From Lachnospiraceae bacterium (lineage in GTDB: Bacteria; Bacillota; Clostridia; Lachnospirales; Lachnospiraceae): DNA of 64,000 nucleotides. The position numbers and the translations under genes were made by a program. Below the pieces are notes generated by a model, which was given only the letters and a program-made list of their open reading frames with translations, was not told the DNA's origin and ran no database searches. Below, one piece after another: positions 19,951 to 28,816 of this stretch (positions are counted from its first letter, which is position 1; each line of letters begins with the position of its first letter). The stretch covers positions 1 to 64,000 of the forward strand of contig JALESH010000048.1 in the NCBI GenBank assembly GCA_022781985.1, given 5' to 3'.

Positions 19951-20454
19951 ATGGCATTATTAAAGCAATGGCACGGGATGGCCTATTCGGAGACAGCAAA
20001 CAAGGGTGACTTACAGAGGCTTTGGACAACATATTTTCAGAAGGAAAAGGATATTTATGCAGAGCTTTTGAAAAATCCCGATGAGGTCGTGGAGGGAACG
20101 GTAAAGGAGCTGGCAGACAGATTCGGTGTGGACCTTATGACCATGACGGGATTTCTGGACGGCATCAACGAAAGTCTGAAGGAGGCCAATCCCATCGAAG
20201 AGATGGAGGAGGATACTAGGGTAAATCTGGGCTTCGATAAGGAACTTCTCTATAAGAATATGGTGGCTGCAGGGGCGGACTGGCTGTATGGGCTGGAAGC
20301 CTGGATGGAAATCCTTGACGAGGAGACAAGAAAGAGGCTTTACAGAGAGCAGAAATCTTCTACTACGGTGGTAAAGGGAGAAAAGATCTATCCCAATGAT
20401 CCCTGTCCTTGCGGCAGCGGCAAAAAATACAAGAAATGCTGCGGCAGAAAGTAG
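19951..20454 (+). CDS. SEC-C metal-binding motif protein
   Basis: The 167-residue protein ends with the SEC-C zinc-binding motif [18 protein letters not shown], as found at the SecA C-terminus and in many small proteins. The N-terminal 140 residues are helical and acidic ([18 protein letters not shown], later [14 protein letters not shown]) with no catalytic motif I recognise. The start at 19951 follows AAGGTGG; four extra codons in the track are unlikely. It has its own promoter and is followed by the thrS leader. A role in protein export or ribosome-associated quality control cannot be inferred from the motif alone. Confidence 0.85.
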   Translation: MALLKQWHGMAYSETANKGDLQRLWTTYFQKEKDIYAELLKNPDEVVEGTVKELADRFGVDLMTMTGFLDGINESLKEANPIEEMEEDTRVNLGFDKELLYKNMVAAGADWLYGLEAWMEILDEETRKRLYREQKSSTTVVKGEKIYPNDPCPCGSGKKYKKCCGRK

Positions 20455-20499
20455 CAGATGGAGAGCGTAGCTTTTCAGGCGAATGGGTAAAATAGGGTC

Positions 20500-20528
20500 T
20501 TTACAAATCGGAAATCCTGTCATAAAAT
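20500..20528 (+). promoter_or_regulatory. Promoter of the thrS T-box transcript
   Basis: TTTACA and TAAAAT with an exact 17-base spacer lie immediately upstream of the T-box leader. Confidence 0.6.
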
Positions 20529-20564
20529 AAAAACAGATGTAAAGCTCCTGAGCAGTGATTAAAA

Positions 20565-20892
20565 TATGGCGAACACAGTGAAGAGAAGAGTAAGATGTCA
20601 GAAGCCCCAGAGAGGGATACCTATTCCGGCAGAGTCGGTGCAGACTCAGTCCGTTTCGGAAGGTGCTGAAAGTATCCTGGTGGAAGGCATACGAAAACCG
20701 GCTCTGAGTGATCCTAATACGATCCGGTGGCCCCGTTACAGGCCAGATTGAGAGATCCCTGTTCTCTGCGGCGTTTGCCTGCAGACTATGGATATGACGA
20801 TATTTTTGTACGAAACAGGGGAAAAAGGGTGGAACCGCGTAAACGATTATTTGCGTCCCTTACATTGCAGCTGCAGTGTAAGGGATTTTTTT
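20565..20892 (+). promoter_or_regulatory. T-box riboswitch (tRNA-Thr) controlling thrS
   Basis: The leader has the T-box core AGGGTGGAACCGCG at 20826-20839. A terminator hairpin follows at 20857-20892, a 14-bp near-perfect stem from CCCTTACA and TGTAAGGG plus seven T. Upstream stem I ends with a GAA-A-ACC segment before CTCTGAG; ACC at 20697-20699 is the likely specifier codon and fits threonine. Uncharged tRNA-Thr should stabilise the antiterminator and allow thrS transcription. The 5' limit is approximate. The track ORF 20566-20751 lies in this RNA and is not a gene. Confidence 0.92.
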
Positions 20893-20919
20893 CGTAAAGA
20901 ATAAAGGAGAGGATAAGAC

Positions 20920-22881
20920 ATGAAAATCACATTGAAGGACGGAAGCTGTAAGGAATATGCAGCACCTATGAGCATCATTGATATCGCGGCAGATATCAGT
21001 GAAGGGCTGGCAAGAGCTGCCTGTGCAGGTGAGGTAGACGGCCGGGTGGCGGATCTGCGCACGGTGGTAGAGCAGGACTGCAGACTGAATATTCTGACTG
21101 CCAATGATAAGGAGGGACTGAGGGTGGTGAGACATACTGCCTCCCATGTGCTGGCTGAGGCGGTAAAGCGTTTGTATCCCGATGCCAGGCTGGCTATCGG
21201 CCCCAGCATTGATACCGGCTTCTATTATGATTTTGAGCATGAGCCCTTTTCCCGGGAGGATCTGGATCGGCTGGAAGCGGAGATGAAGAAGATTATCAAG
21301 GAAGGCAGGAGGCTGGAGCGGTTTACTCTGCCCAGGGAGGAAGCCATTCGCTATATGGAGGAAAGAGGAGAGTGCTATAAGGTGGAGCTGATCCGGGATC
21401 TGCCGGAGGATGCAGAGATTTCCTTTTATCGTCAGGGGGACTTTGTGGATCTCTGCGCCGGCCCCCATCTGATGAGCACGAAGGGTATCAAGGCCTTTAA
21501 GCTGATTTCCTCCTCCGGAGCCTATTGGAGAGGAAAGTCGGAAAATACCATGCTGCAGAGAATCTATGGAACGGCCTTCCACAAGAAGGAGGAACTGGCA
21601 GACTATCTGGAGTATCTGGAAAATGTGAAGAAGAGGGATCACAACAAGCTGGGCAGGGAGATGGAGCTGTTCACTACCGTGGACGTGGTCGGGCAGGGGC
21701 TGCCCCTGCTGATGCCAAAGGGAGCCAAGATGATCCAGGTGCTGCAGCGCTGGATCGAGGACGAGGAGGAAAGGAGAGGCTATATGAGAACCAGGACTCC
21801 TCTGATGGCCAAAAAGGATCTGTATGTTATCTCGGATCACTGGGATCACTACAAAGAGGGTATGTTTGTGCTGGGAGATGAAGAGGATGAAAATTCTGAG
21901 GTATTTGCGCTGCGTCCAATGACCTGCCCGTTCCAGTACTATGTATATAAGCAGAGCCAGAAATCCTACAGAGACCTGCCCTGCCGCTACGGTGAGACCT
22001 CTACCCTGTTCAGAAATGAGGATTCCGGCGAGATGCATGGACTGACCCGTGTACGCCAGTTCACCATTTCTGAAGGCCACCTGGTAGTACGTCCTGACCA
22101 GGTGGAGGAAGAGTTCCGGGGATGTGTGGATCTGGCAAAGTATTGTATGACCACGCTGGGGCTGCAGGATGATGTGACCTACCGCCTGTCTCTCTGGGAT
22201 CCTGCCAACCAGAGCAAGTATCTTGGCACAGAGGAGCTGTGGAATCAGGTGCAGGATGCCATGCGGGACATTCTAAACCACATCGGCATTGAGTATACGG
22301 AGGAAGAGGGGGAAGCCGCCTTCTATGGCCCCAAGCTGGATATCCAGGCCAGGAACGTATATGGCAAGGAGGATACCATGATTACCATCCAGCTGGATAT
22401 GTTTCTGGCAGAGCGTTTTGATATGACCTATATAGACAGTGATGGAGAGAAGAAACGTCCGTACATTATCCACAGAACCTCGATGGGCTGCTATGAGAGG
22501 ACTCTGGCCTGGCTGACGGAGAAGTATGAGGGAAAATTCCCCACCTGGCTCTGCCCGGAGCAGGTGCGTGTGCTGCCCATCTCAGAAAAATATGAGGCTT
22601 ATGCAAAGGAGACAGAGGCCAGACTGAAGGAGAATGGTGTGCTGGCCACAGTGGACAACCGTTCGGAGAAGATCGGCTTCAAGATCCGTGAAGCCAGACT
22701 GGCAAAGCTGCCTTATATGCTGGTGGTGGGACAGAAGGAGGAGGAGGATGGAACCGTTTCCGTCAGAAGCCGTTTTGCAGGAGATGAGGGCGTGATGCCT
22801 CTGGAGGAGTTCATGGACAGAATCTGTAAGGAAATCAGAACCAGAGAAATCAGAAAAGAAGAGGTGCAGGAAGAAAAATAA
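20920..22881 (+). CDS. thrS: Threonyl-tRNA synthetase
   Basis: This class II synthetase charges tRNA-Thr. The 653-residue protein has an N-terminal TGS domain (KITLKDGSCKEYA), the editing SAD domain (TASHVLAEAVKRLYP, later DLCAGPHL), the class II core with motif 2 around FRNEDSGEMHGLTRVRQF, the motif 3 region HRTSMGCYERTLAWL, and a C-terminal anticodon-binding domain. The Zn-binding Cys of the core is present in RPMTCPFQYY. It is preceded by a T-box, the standard control for this gene in Firmicutes. Confidence 0.97.
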   Translation: MKITLKDGSCKEYAAPMSIIDIAADISEGLARAACAGEVDGRVADLRTVVEQDCRLNILTANDKEGLRVVRHTASHVLAEAVKRLYPDARLAIGPSIDTGFYYDFEHEPFSREDLDRLEAEMKKIIKEGRRLERFTLPREEAIRYMEERGECYKVELIRDLPEDAEISFYRQGDFVDLCAGPHLMSTKGIKAFKLISSSGAYWRGKSENTMLQRIYGTAFHKKEELADYLEYLENVKKRDHNKLGREMELFTTVDVVGQGLPLLMPKGAKMIQVLQRWIEDEEERRGYMRTRTPLMAKKDLYVISDHWDHYKEGMFVLGDEEDENSEVFALRPMTCPFQYYVYKQSQKSYRDLPCRYGETSTLFRNEDSGEMHGLTRVRQFTISEGHLVVRPDQVEEEFRGCVDLAKYCMTTLGLQDDVTYRLSLWDPANQSKYLGTEELWNQVQDAMRDILNHIGIEYTEEEGEAAFYGPKLDIQARNVYGKEDTMITIQLDMFLAERFDMTYIDSDGEKKRPYIIHRTSMGCYERTLAWLTEKYEGKFPTWLCPEQVRVLPISEKYEAYAKETEARLKENGVLATVDNRSEKIGFKIREARLAKLPYMLVVGQKEEEDGTVSVRSRFAGDEGVMPLEEFMDRICKEIRTREIRKEEVQEEK

Positions 22882-22916
22882 ATTGTAAAAGTATATTTTT
22901 CTTATGACGAGCCATA

Positions 22917-22976
22917 CTAACCTCTGAAGCATTTGTATGTTCCGGCCTATGCCGGCAGGTGAAAGTAGGAGGTTAG
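22917..22976 (+). promoter_or_regulatory. Leader hairpin enclosing the DUF1540 ribosome binding site
   Basis: CTAACCTC (22917-22924) is perfectly complementary to GAGGTTAG (22969-22976). The latter contains most of the AGGAGG that precedes the ATG at 22980. A second stem, CCGGC-CTAT-GCCGG, sits in the loop. Folding would hide the Shine-Dalgarno sequence. Confidence 0.55.
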
Positions 22977-22979
22977 ACA

Positions 22980-23294
22980 ATGGCTCAGTTGGATTGTACA
23001 GTAGATAGCTGCATCTATAACAAGAATCAATGCTGCTGCAAGGGAGACATCATGGTAGGAGGCAGCCGGGCAGGCTGCACGGAGGATACCTGCTGTGAGA
23101 GCTTCAGCGAAAAAAGGGGAGACTCTTATACCAGTGCGCTGGAGCATCCCAGCAAAACCATCAGCATAGACTGCGAAGCAACAAAGTGTATGTACAACAG
23201 CAATTATAAATGCTATGCGGAGCATGTGGACATCACAGGCAGCGGGGCAAACGACTGTCGGGAAACATCATGTGCTACATTTAAAGAAAGATAA
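22980..23294 (+). CDS. DUF1540 Cys-rich protein with two repeats
   Basis: The 104-residue soluble protein contains two copies of a Cys-rich unit of the DUF1540 type: LDCTVDSCIYNKNQCCCKGDI and, after a spacer, IDCEATKCMYNSNYKCYAEHV, each ending in a C-x-C or CATF pattern. The even Cys spacing suggests metal or disulfide binding. Such proteins are common and often abundant in clostridia, but the function is unknown. A hairpin-forming terminator with arms GGGGCA and TGCCCC follows the stop at about 23312-23340. Confidence 0.85.
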   Translation: MAQLDCTVDSCIYNKNQCCCKGDIMVGGSRAGCTEDTCCESFSEKRGDSYTSALEHPSKTISIDCEATKCMYNSNYKCYAEHVDITGSGANDCRETSCATFKER

Positions 23295-23334
23295 TGATTG
23301 CATTTGTGGCAGGGGCATGGCCGGAGGGCTGTGC

Positions 23335-23388
23335 CCCCTTGTACCGTAAAAATTAGTCTATCCCCCTTGTACCGTAAAAATTAGTCTT
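23335..23388. repeat. 26-bp direct repeat next to the infC promoter
   Basis: Two identical 26-base copies (23335-23360 and 23363-23388), starting CCCCCTTGTACCG and ending TTAGTCT, are separated by two bases. The second copy runs into the -35 element. Confidence 0.93.
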
Positions 23389-23416
23389 GACTGTAATGTA
23401 ATCATGTGATATACTA
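23388..23416 (+). promoter_or_regulatory. Promoter of infC-rpmI-rplT
   Basis: TTGACT and TATACT are separated by exactly 17 bases, a near-consensus sigma-A promoter, followed by a long untranslated leader. Confidence 0.75.
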
Positions 23417-23419
23417 TTC

Positions 23420-23610
23420 AAGCATGTAGCAGACAGCAGAGATGTTTGGTCTGTTGCATCCTTACATTCAAGCAGAGTATCCACTCTCACCCTGCAGCGA
23501 TAGGGCTGGCAGGAGTTTATAATTCTCGATTTCCCCCGGGGAAGGCATCCGGTACCTGTGGGTGAGGTGCGCCGATATGAGAAGTGGATAGCTATGCTGT
23601 CCATTTTTTT
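23420..23610 (+). promoter_or_regulatory. infC operon leader with attenuator (L20-leader-like)
   Basis: Roughly 200 untranslated bases lie between the promoter and infC. They end in a hairpin (GTGGATAGC with GCTGTCCAT, 23584-23604) followed by seven T, 30 bases before the infC start. This is the architecture of the L20-controlled leader found upstream of infC in Firmicutes, where ribosomal protein L20 binding causes early termination. I infer that identity from position and terminator; I have not matched the L20 binding pseudoknot. Confidence 0.65.
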
Positions 23611-23639
23611 ATGTTTGTATTTATGAGGAGGGCAAAGCC

Positions 23640-24146
23640 ATTAGCGAATTATTTATTAACGAGCAGATTAGGGACAAAGAGGTACGTGTTATTGGTGAAG
23701 ATGGGGAGCAGCTTGGTGTAATGCCTGTGAAGGAGGCTTTCCGGCTGGCAGAGGATGCAGGCCTGGATCTGGTGAAGATCGCTCCCACGGCAAAACCGCC
23801 TGTCTGCAAGATTGTGGATTATGGAAAGTACAGATACGAGCAGGCCAGAAAGGAAAAGGAGGCCAGGAAGAAGCAGAAGACGATCGAAATCAAAGAAATC
23901 CGTCTGTCTCCCAATATTGATACCAATGATTTGAACACAAAGATGAACGCAGCCAGGAAGTTTATTTCCAAAGGTGACAAGGTAAAGATCACTCTTCGGT
24001 TCAGGGGACGTGAGATGGCGCATATTGCAAACAGCAAACATATTCTGGATGATTTTGCAGAAGCTCTTTCCGACATGGCAGTTATTGAAAAGGCGCCGAA
24101 GGTAGAGGGCAGGAGCATGACGATGTTTTTAACTGAAAAGCGTTAG
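23640..24146 (+). CDS. infC: Translation initiation factor IF-3 (ATT start)
   Basis: IF-3 binds the 30S subunit and rejects wrong start codons. The track ORF starts too late (23721): the frame upstream encodes the conserved N-terminus ISELFINEQIRDKEVRVIGEDG. No ATG, GTG or TTG is available there. GAGGAGGG (23625-23632) lies 7 bases before ATT at 23640, so the start is the rare ATT codon, as known for infC in E. coli and others, which lets IF-3 repress its own translation. The 168-residue protein has the N-domain, a Lys-rich linker (KEARKKQKTIEIKEIR) and the C-domain. Confidence 0.95.
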   Translation: MSELFINEQIRDKEVRVIGEDGEQLGVMPVKEAFRLAEDAGLDLVKIAPTAKPPVCKIVDYGKYRYEQARKEKEARKKQKTIEIKEIRLSPNIDTNDLNTKMNAARKFISKGDKVKITLRFRGREMAHIANSKHILDDFAEALSDMAVIEKAPKVEGRSMTMFLTEKR

Positions 24147-24229
24147 TCCGTACAGTTAAAATAGAGGTAGCTGTGAGGTTTCCGGCAGTTACAAATGGAG
24201 AAAATCATGAAATATAGGAGGAATTAGAT

Positions 24230-24427
24230 ATGCCGAAAATGAAGACAAGCAAATCTGCTGCAAAACGTTTTAAATTAACAGGAACAGGTAAATTAAAAAG
24301 AAGTAAGGCTTACAAGCGCCATATCTTAACGAAGAAATCCGCTAAGAGAAAGAGAAACCTTAGACAGCCGGCGATTACAGATGCCACAAATGTTAAGAAT
24401 ATGAAGAAGATTTTACCGTATTTATAA
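24230..24427 (+). CDS. rpmI: 50S ribosomal protein L35
   Basis: The 65-residue, very basic protein begins [27 protein letters not shown], the standard bL35 sequence, and continues through the HILTKKS and KRKRNLR motifs. AGGAGG precedes the ATG. It is in the usual infC-rpmI-rplT order. Confidence 0.97.
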   Translation: MPKMKTSKSAAKRFKLTGTGKLKRSKAYKRHILTKKSAKRKRNLRQPAITDATNVKNMKKILPYL

Positions 24428-24448
24428 ATCGTAAGGAGGATATAAGAG

Positions 24449-24805
24449 ATGGCAAGAATTAAGGGTGGAATGAACGCCAGAAAAAAACATAACAGGGTAT
24501 TGAAGCTTGCAAAGGGTTACAGAGGAGCAAGATCCAAACAATATAGAGTAGCAAAGCAGTCCGTAATGAGAGCATTGGCCTCATCCTATGCAGGCAGAAA
24601 GGAAAGGAAGCGCCAGTTCAGACAGCTCTGGATCGCACGTATCAATGCTGCAGCCAGGATGAACGGCTTATCCTACAGCAGGTTCATGCACGGACTGAAG
24701 CTGGCTGAGGTAGAGATCAACAGAAAGATGCTGGCTGAGATGGCAGTCAATGATGCAGAGGGCTTTGCAGCACTGGCAGAGCTGGCTAAGAGCAGAAGCG
24801 CATAA
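24449..24805 (+). CDS. rplT: 50S ribosomal protein L20
   Basis: The 118-residue basic protein has the bL20 sequence [19 protein letters not shown], then [12 protein letters not shown] and [10 protein letters not shown]. It binds 23S rRNA early in assembly and, in Firmicutes, also the operon leader to repress its own synthesis. AAGGAGG lies upstream, 21 bases after rpmI. Confidence 0.97.
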   Translation: MARIKGGMNARKKHNRVLKLAKGYRGARSKQYRVAKQSVMRALASSYAGRKERKRQFRQLWIARINAAARMNGLSYSRFMHGLKLAEVEINRKMLAEMAVNDAEGFAALAELAKSRSA

Positions 24806-24837
24806 GTGGCAGTGCAGTAAACCTATGAAAATTCAGA

Positions 24838-24883
24838 AAGAGACAGAGGATATCCCGGAGGGGGATCCGATGTCTCTTTTTTT
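24838..24883 (+). terminator. Terminator of the infC-rpmI-rplT operon
   Basis: AAGAGACA and TGTCTCTT pair, with a partly paired interior (GGAT... and GGATCC), followed by a T run. It lies 33 bases after rplT. Confidence 0.75.
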
Positions 24884-24919
24884 GCGGGCTCTCGCAGAGG
24901 ATGCAGCAGGTGGTTGTAC

Positions 24920-25044
24920 AGAGCCAGGCTCGAAAATGCAAGGCATTTCCTCGCTGCGGGCTCTCGCCCGATAGATTCCCATGATACTGCACTCCCAAAT
25001 GCGAGCATTCGGGAGCACAGCCTCATGGGAATCTGCCTGGCTCT
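24920..25044. repeat. Structured multi-hairpin intergenic element (possible dispersed repeat or RNA)
   Basis: The right arm is one contiguous 22-base tract (25023-25044). It pairs perfectly with two separated left arms: AGAGCCAGGC (24920-24929) with GCCTGGCTCT, and AGATTCCCATGA (24973-24984) with TCATGGGAATCT. The inserts form their own hairpins: AAATGC-AAG-GCATTT, CGGGC-TCTC-GCCCG, and CTCCC...AATGC-GA-GCATT...GGGAG. The result is a cloverleaf-like fold. The motif GCGGGCTCTCGC also appears just upstream (24883-24894) and again inside. No ORF of note lies here. Confidence 0.7.
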
Positions 25045-25056
25045 GAGGGAAGGCAC

Positions 25057-25094
25057 TTTACAAACATCTTACATATAAATTACTCAGATATGAT
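25057..25094 (+). promoter_or_regulatory. PhoP/PhoB-box-like repeats and promoter of pstS
   Basis: TTTACA, CTTACA and ATTACT recur with an 11-base period (25057-25062, 25068-25073, 25079-25084), followed by TATGAT at 25089-25094. This matches the Firmicutes Pho-box pattern TT(A/C/T)ACA with 5-base spacers. It should activate pst under phosphate limitation via the PhoB/PhoR-like pair coded downstream. Confidence 0.6.
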
Positions 25095-25184
25095 ATCGGG
25101 AGAAAATGGTCTGTGCTAAACTTCAGATATGGATGGGAGAAAGCCATCGGTAAAGAAACCATATATTTTCAAGAGGTGACGATT

Positions 25185-26060
25185 ATGAAAAAAAGAGTAT
25201 GGAAAACAATGGCATGGGTGGGAGCAGCTATATTGGCGGTGGGTTCCTTTACGGGCTGCGGCAGCCGGGAGGCGGAAGCGGCAGCGGAGAGCGGGAAGCA
25301 GGAGGAGGGTGCATCGGGCAGCCTCAAAGGAAATATTTCCATGTCGGGAAGTACTTCCATGGAGAAGCTGGCTAATTCGCTGGCTGAGAGCTTTATGCTG
25401 AAATATCCCGGGGTGACGGTGAAACCTGAATTTACCGGTTCCTCTGCGGGTATAGAGGCGGTTGCGGCAGGAAATGTGGATATCGGCAATTCCTCCAGGG
25501 AATTAAAGGACAGTGAAAAGGAAGCGGGAGCCGTAGAGAATATTGTGGCTATTGACGGTATAGCAGTGGTTTTGGATCCTGCCAATACAGTGACGGATCT
25601 GTCAAAGGATCAGCTCATCGGCATATATAAGGGAGAAATCAGAAACTGGAGTGAGATAGGCGGAAACGAGATGCCCATTGTTGTGATAGGAAGGGAGGCC
25701 GGCTCCGGCACCAGGGATGCCTTTGAGGAGATTCTGGGGATAAAGGATGCCTGCGCCTATGCCAGCGAGCTGGATAGTACGGGTACGGTGATGGCTAAGG
25801 TGGCGTCCGTGCCGGGAGCCATCGGTTATGTATCCCTGGATGTGGTGGATGATACGGTGATCACAGCAGCGCTGGATGGAGTGGAGGCTGAGCCGGACAA
25901 TATCAAGGCGGGCAGTTATTTTCTGAGCAGGCCCTTTGTAATGGCTACCAGGGGTGAGATCGCAGAGCAGAGTGAACTGGTACAGGAATTCTTCCGTTAT
26001 CTGGAGACAGAGGAAGGAAAAGCAGTGATTTCGGGAGCAGGGCTTATCGTCCCGGACTAA
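25185..26060 (+). CDS. pstS: Phosphate ABC transporter substrate-binding lipoprotein
   Basis: PstS captures phosphate outside the membrane and delivers it to PstCA. The 291-residue protein has a lipoprotein signal peptide with lipobox GSFTGC and the phosphate-binding motifs SGSTSMEKLA and GREAGSGTRDAF. The start at 25185 follows AGAGGTGA; the track start at 25113 would put 24 residues before the signal peptide. It is first in pstSCAB-phoU with a Pho-box-like promoter. Confidence 0.95.
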   Translation: MKKRVWKTMAWVGAAILAVGSFTGCGSREAEAAAESGKQEEGASGSLKGNISMSGSTSMEKLANSLAESFMLKYPGVTVKPEFTGSSAGIEAVAAGNVDIGNSSRELKDSEKEAGAVENIVAIDGIAVVLDPANTVTDLSKDQLIGIYKGEIRNWSEIGGNEMPIVVIGREAGSGTRDAFEEILGIKDACAYASELDSTGTVMAKVASVPGAIGYVSLDVVDDTVITAALDGVEAEPDNIKAGSYFLSRPFVMATRGEIAEQSELVQEFFRYLETEEGKAVISGAGLIVPD

Positions 26061-26090
26061 ACCAGATTTGGAAAGGAGCAGTACCCGGCT

Positions 26091-27029
26091 ATGGAAAATC
26101 AGAAGACCATCACGATTATGGGCAGCAGCCAGAATAAATCTGCCGTGGAGAAAGCAGCCCAGTCCGTTTTCACGGTCTGTGCATTTATGGCTGTCATGGC
26201 AGTGGCATCCATCACCATATATATGATAATAAACGGTACGCCTGCTTTATTTAAGGTGGGAGTGGGAGAGCTTTTGCTGGGAACGGAGTGGGCCCCCGGA
26301 GCGGCGCAGCCCTCCTACGGGATTTTTTATATCATACTTACCTCAGTCATCGGCACTGCCTTGGCGGTTTTGCTGGGAGTGCCCATAGGAGTGCTGACGG
26401 CGGTTTTTCTGGCTGAGCTTGCGCCTGGGAGGGTGGCGGCAGTGATCCAGCCGGCAGTGGAGCTGCTGGCTGGGATTCCCTCAGTTATATATGGGCTGCT
26501 GGGGGTTATGATATTGAATCCCCTGATGTACCGGCTGGAGCTGCGGCTGTTTCACGGCTCGGCGACCCATCAGTTTACAGGAGGAGCCAATCTCATATCT
26601 GCGGTTATTGTGCTTGCCGTCATGATTCTGCCTACAGTCATCAATATCAGCACATCGGCCATCAGGGCAGTCCCGGAGCATCTGAGGGCGGCTTCGGAGG
26701 CTCTGGGTGCTTCCAGGATCCAGACCATTTTCAGGGTGGTGCTGCCGGCTGCAGGATCAGGGATCATTACGGCTGTGGTACTGGGGGTGGGGAGGGCCGT
26801 AGGAGAGGCCATGGCCATCAGCCTGGTATCCGGAAGCTCAGTGAATTTTCCGCTTCCTTTTCATTCGGTCCGCTTCCTTACGACAGCCATCGTCAGTGAG
26901 ATGGGATATGCAGCAGATACCCACAGGCAGGTGCTCTTTACCATTGGCCTGGTACTGTTTACCTTTATTATGCTGATCAATATCAGCCTGACCAGAATCC
27001 TTAAGAAGGGAGAAAAAGAGAATGACTAA
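26091..27029 (+). CDS. pstC: Phosphate ABC transporter permease PstC
   Basis: PstC is one of the two membrane subunits of the high-affinity phosphate importer. The 312-residue protein shows six predicted helices and the inner-membrane-component EAA-like loop EALGASRIQTIFRVVLPAAGSG, which contacts PstB. It begins 30 bases after pstS and its end overlaps pstA by 8 bases, so the two permeases are probably made in equal amounts. Confidence 0.95.
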   Translation: MENQKTITIMGSSQNKSAVEKAAQSVFTVCAFMAVMAVASITIYMIINGTPALFKVGVGELLLGTEWAPGAAQPSYGIFYIILTSVIGTALAVLLGVPIGVLTAVFLAELAPGRVAAVIQPAVELLAGIPSVIYGLLGVMILNPLMYRLELRLFHGSATHQFTGGANLISAVIVLAVMILPTVINISTSAIRAVPEHLRAASEALGASRIQTIFRVVLPAAGSGIITAVVLGVGRAVGEAMAISLVSGSSVNFPLPFHSVRFLTTAIVSEMGYAADTHRQVLFTIGLVLFTFIMLINISLTRILKKGEKEND

Positions 27030-27939
27030 TGCAGTGGCTGCAGACTCCGCTATAGCTGCAGAGCCGAAGAGGAATAGTTTAACTATGGGAAAAAGGAGGC
27101 TTTCGGATGAGATACTCAAGCTTCTGATCTATCTGTCGGTGTTTTTCTCCGTATTGCTGGCAGCGGGAATCCTGTGCTGTGTCATTTCTAAGGGAATCTC
27201 CTCAGTGAGCTGGGAATTTCTCACTACTGTGACCAGCACGCTGAAGGGAACGGTGGGCATAGCAGGCAACATCGTCAATACCCTCTATATTATCGTACTT
27301 ACCCTGCTGATTGCCACTCCCATAGGGGTGGGCTCGGCCATCTATCTAAATGAGTATGCCAGGCCGGGAAGGCTGGTTGGGTTGATTGAATTTACCACAG
27401 AGACCCTCTCAGGCATCCCCTCCATCATCTTCGGCCTGTTCGGCATGGTGTTCTTCGGCAATACCCTGGGTCTGGGATACTCCATACTGACAGGAACGCT
27501 TACCCTCACGCTGATGATCTTGCCCCTGATCACCAGGAATACACAGGAAGCGCTGAAGACGGTGCCCGACAGCTACAGGTGCGGAGCCCTGGGAATGGGA
27601 GTCACCAGGTGGTATATGATCAGGACCATTCTTCTGCCCTCGGCCATGCCGGGCATCATCACCGGCATCATTCTGGCTATCGGAAGGATAGTAGGAGAGT
27701 CAGCAGCCCTGCTTTTTACGGCAGGCAGCGGTTATCTTCTGCCGAAGGCAGGAATGGGGCTGATCAGTAAAATCATGGAATCCGGAGGAACGCTGACGAT
27801 ACAGCTATACCTGAGTATGTCCAAGGCCAACTATGAAGCGGCCTTTGGAATCGCGGCAGTGCTGCTGATCATCGTCCTGGGTATCAACCTTCTGACCAAA
27901 TATGCGGCAGGAAAGCTGGATGTAAATAAGAATGGCTAG
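27022..27939 (+). CDS. pstA: Phosphate ABC transporter permease PstA
   Basis: This is the second membrane subunit of the phosphate importer. The 305-residue protein has a short polar N-terminus, six predicted helices, and the coupling loop around [22 protein letters not shown]. The segment [15 protein letters not shown] is typical of PstA. It starts within the end of pstC and is followed by pstB after 20 bases. Confidence 0.95.
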   Translation: MTNAVAADSAIAAEPKRNSLTMGKRRLSDEILKLLIYLSVFFSVLLAAGILCCVISKGISSVSWEFLTTVTSTLKGTVGIAGNIVNTLYIIVLTLLIATPIGVGSAIYLNEYARPGRLVGLIEFTTETLSGIPSIIFGLFGMVFFGNTLGLGYSILTGTLTLTLMILPLITRNTQEALKTVPDSYRCGALGMGVTRWYMIRTILLPSAMPGIITGIILAIGRIVGESAALLFTAGSGYLLPKAGMGLISKIMESGGTLTIQLYLSMSKANYEAAFGIAAVLLIIVLGINLLTKYAAGKLDVNKNG

Positions 27940-27959
27940 GGCGGATTGGACGGAGTAGA

Positions 27960-28769
27960 ATGGATAAAAAAGATTTGGGAAGGAAACAGGAAAAAGAGAT
28001 GGAGACAGGCAGGAAGAGAACTAAAATCAATGCAAGGGGGCTGAATCTGTATTATGGTTGCAATCATGCACTGAAGGATATAGACATGGATATCAGGCCC
28101 CATGCGGTGACGGCGCTGATTGGGCCTTCCGGGTGCGGCAAGTCTACCTTTCTGAAGAGTCTGAACAGGATGAATGATCTGGTGGACTGCGTCAGGATAG
28201 AGGGCAGCGTTACTCTGGACGGGGAGGATATCTATGATCCCAAGGTAGATACCACTCTGCTCAGAAAAAAAATCGGCATGGTGTTCCAGCAGCCGAATCC
28301 CTTTCCCATGAGCATTTATGACAATATCGCTTATGGCCCCAGGCTCCATGGCATCAAAAGCAAGAGCAGGCTGGATGAGATCGTGGAGACCAGCCTGCGG
28401 GGCGCAGCTATTTTTGAAGAGGTCAGGGATCGGCTGAAAAAGTCGGCACTGGGACTGTCGGGGGGCCAGCAGCAGAGACTGTGCATCGCCAGGGCACTGG
28501 CGGTGGGACCTGAGGTACTGCTGATGGATGAGCCTACCTCTGCACTGGATCCTATCTCTACCCTCAAGATCGAGGAACTGATGGAGGAACTGAAGAAAAA
28601 ATATACGGTGGTGGTGGTCACCCACAATATGCAGCAGGCGGCCAGGGTGTCTGATGATACTGCTTTTTTCCTGGTTGGCCAGGTGGTGGAGTTTGACAGC
28701 ACGAAAAATATTTTTTCAAGACCCAGGGACAAGCGGACAGAGGACTACATTACCGGAAGATTTGGCTGA
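27960..28769 (+). CDS. pstB: Phosphate ABC transporter ATP-binding protein PstB
   Basis: PstB powers phosphate import. The 269-residue protein carries Walker [10 protein letters not shown], the PstB-type [25 protein letters not shown], signature LSGGQQQR, Walker [14 protein letters not shown] and the switch region VVTHNMQQA. An extra 20 charged residues precede the NBD. GGAG lies 6-7 bases before the ATG. Confidence 0.96.
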   Translation: MDKKDLGRKQEKEMETGRKRTKINARGLNLYYGCNHALKDIDMDIRPHAVTALIGPSGCGKSTFLKSLNRMNDLVDCVRIEGSVTLDGEDIYDPKVDTTLLRKKIGMVFQQPNPFPMSIYDNIAYGPRLHGIKSKSRLDEIVETSLRGAAIFEEVRDRLKKSALGLSGGQQQRLCIARALAVGPEVLLMDEPTSALDPISTLKIEELMEELKKKYTVVVVTHNMQQAARVSDDTAFFLVGQVVEFDSTKNIFSRPRDKRTEDYITGRFG

Positions 28770-28816
28770 TTGGGATATCGGCCCTGATAAAATCAGATAA
28801 AGAAAGGAATGAAAAG

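Noticed and set aside
20566-20751. 61-aa ORF before thrS
   Set aside because: It lies inside the T-box leader RNA.
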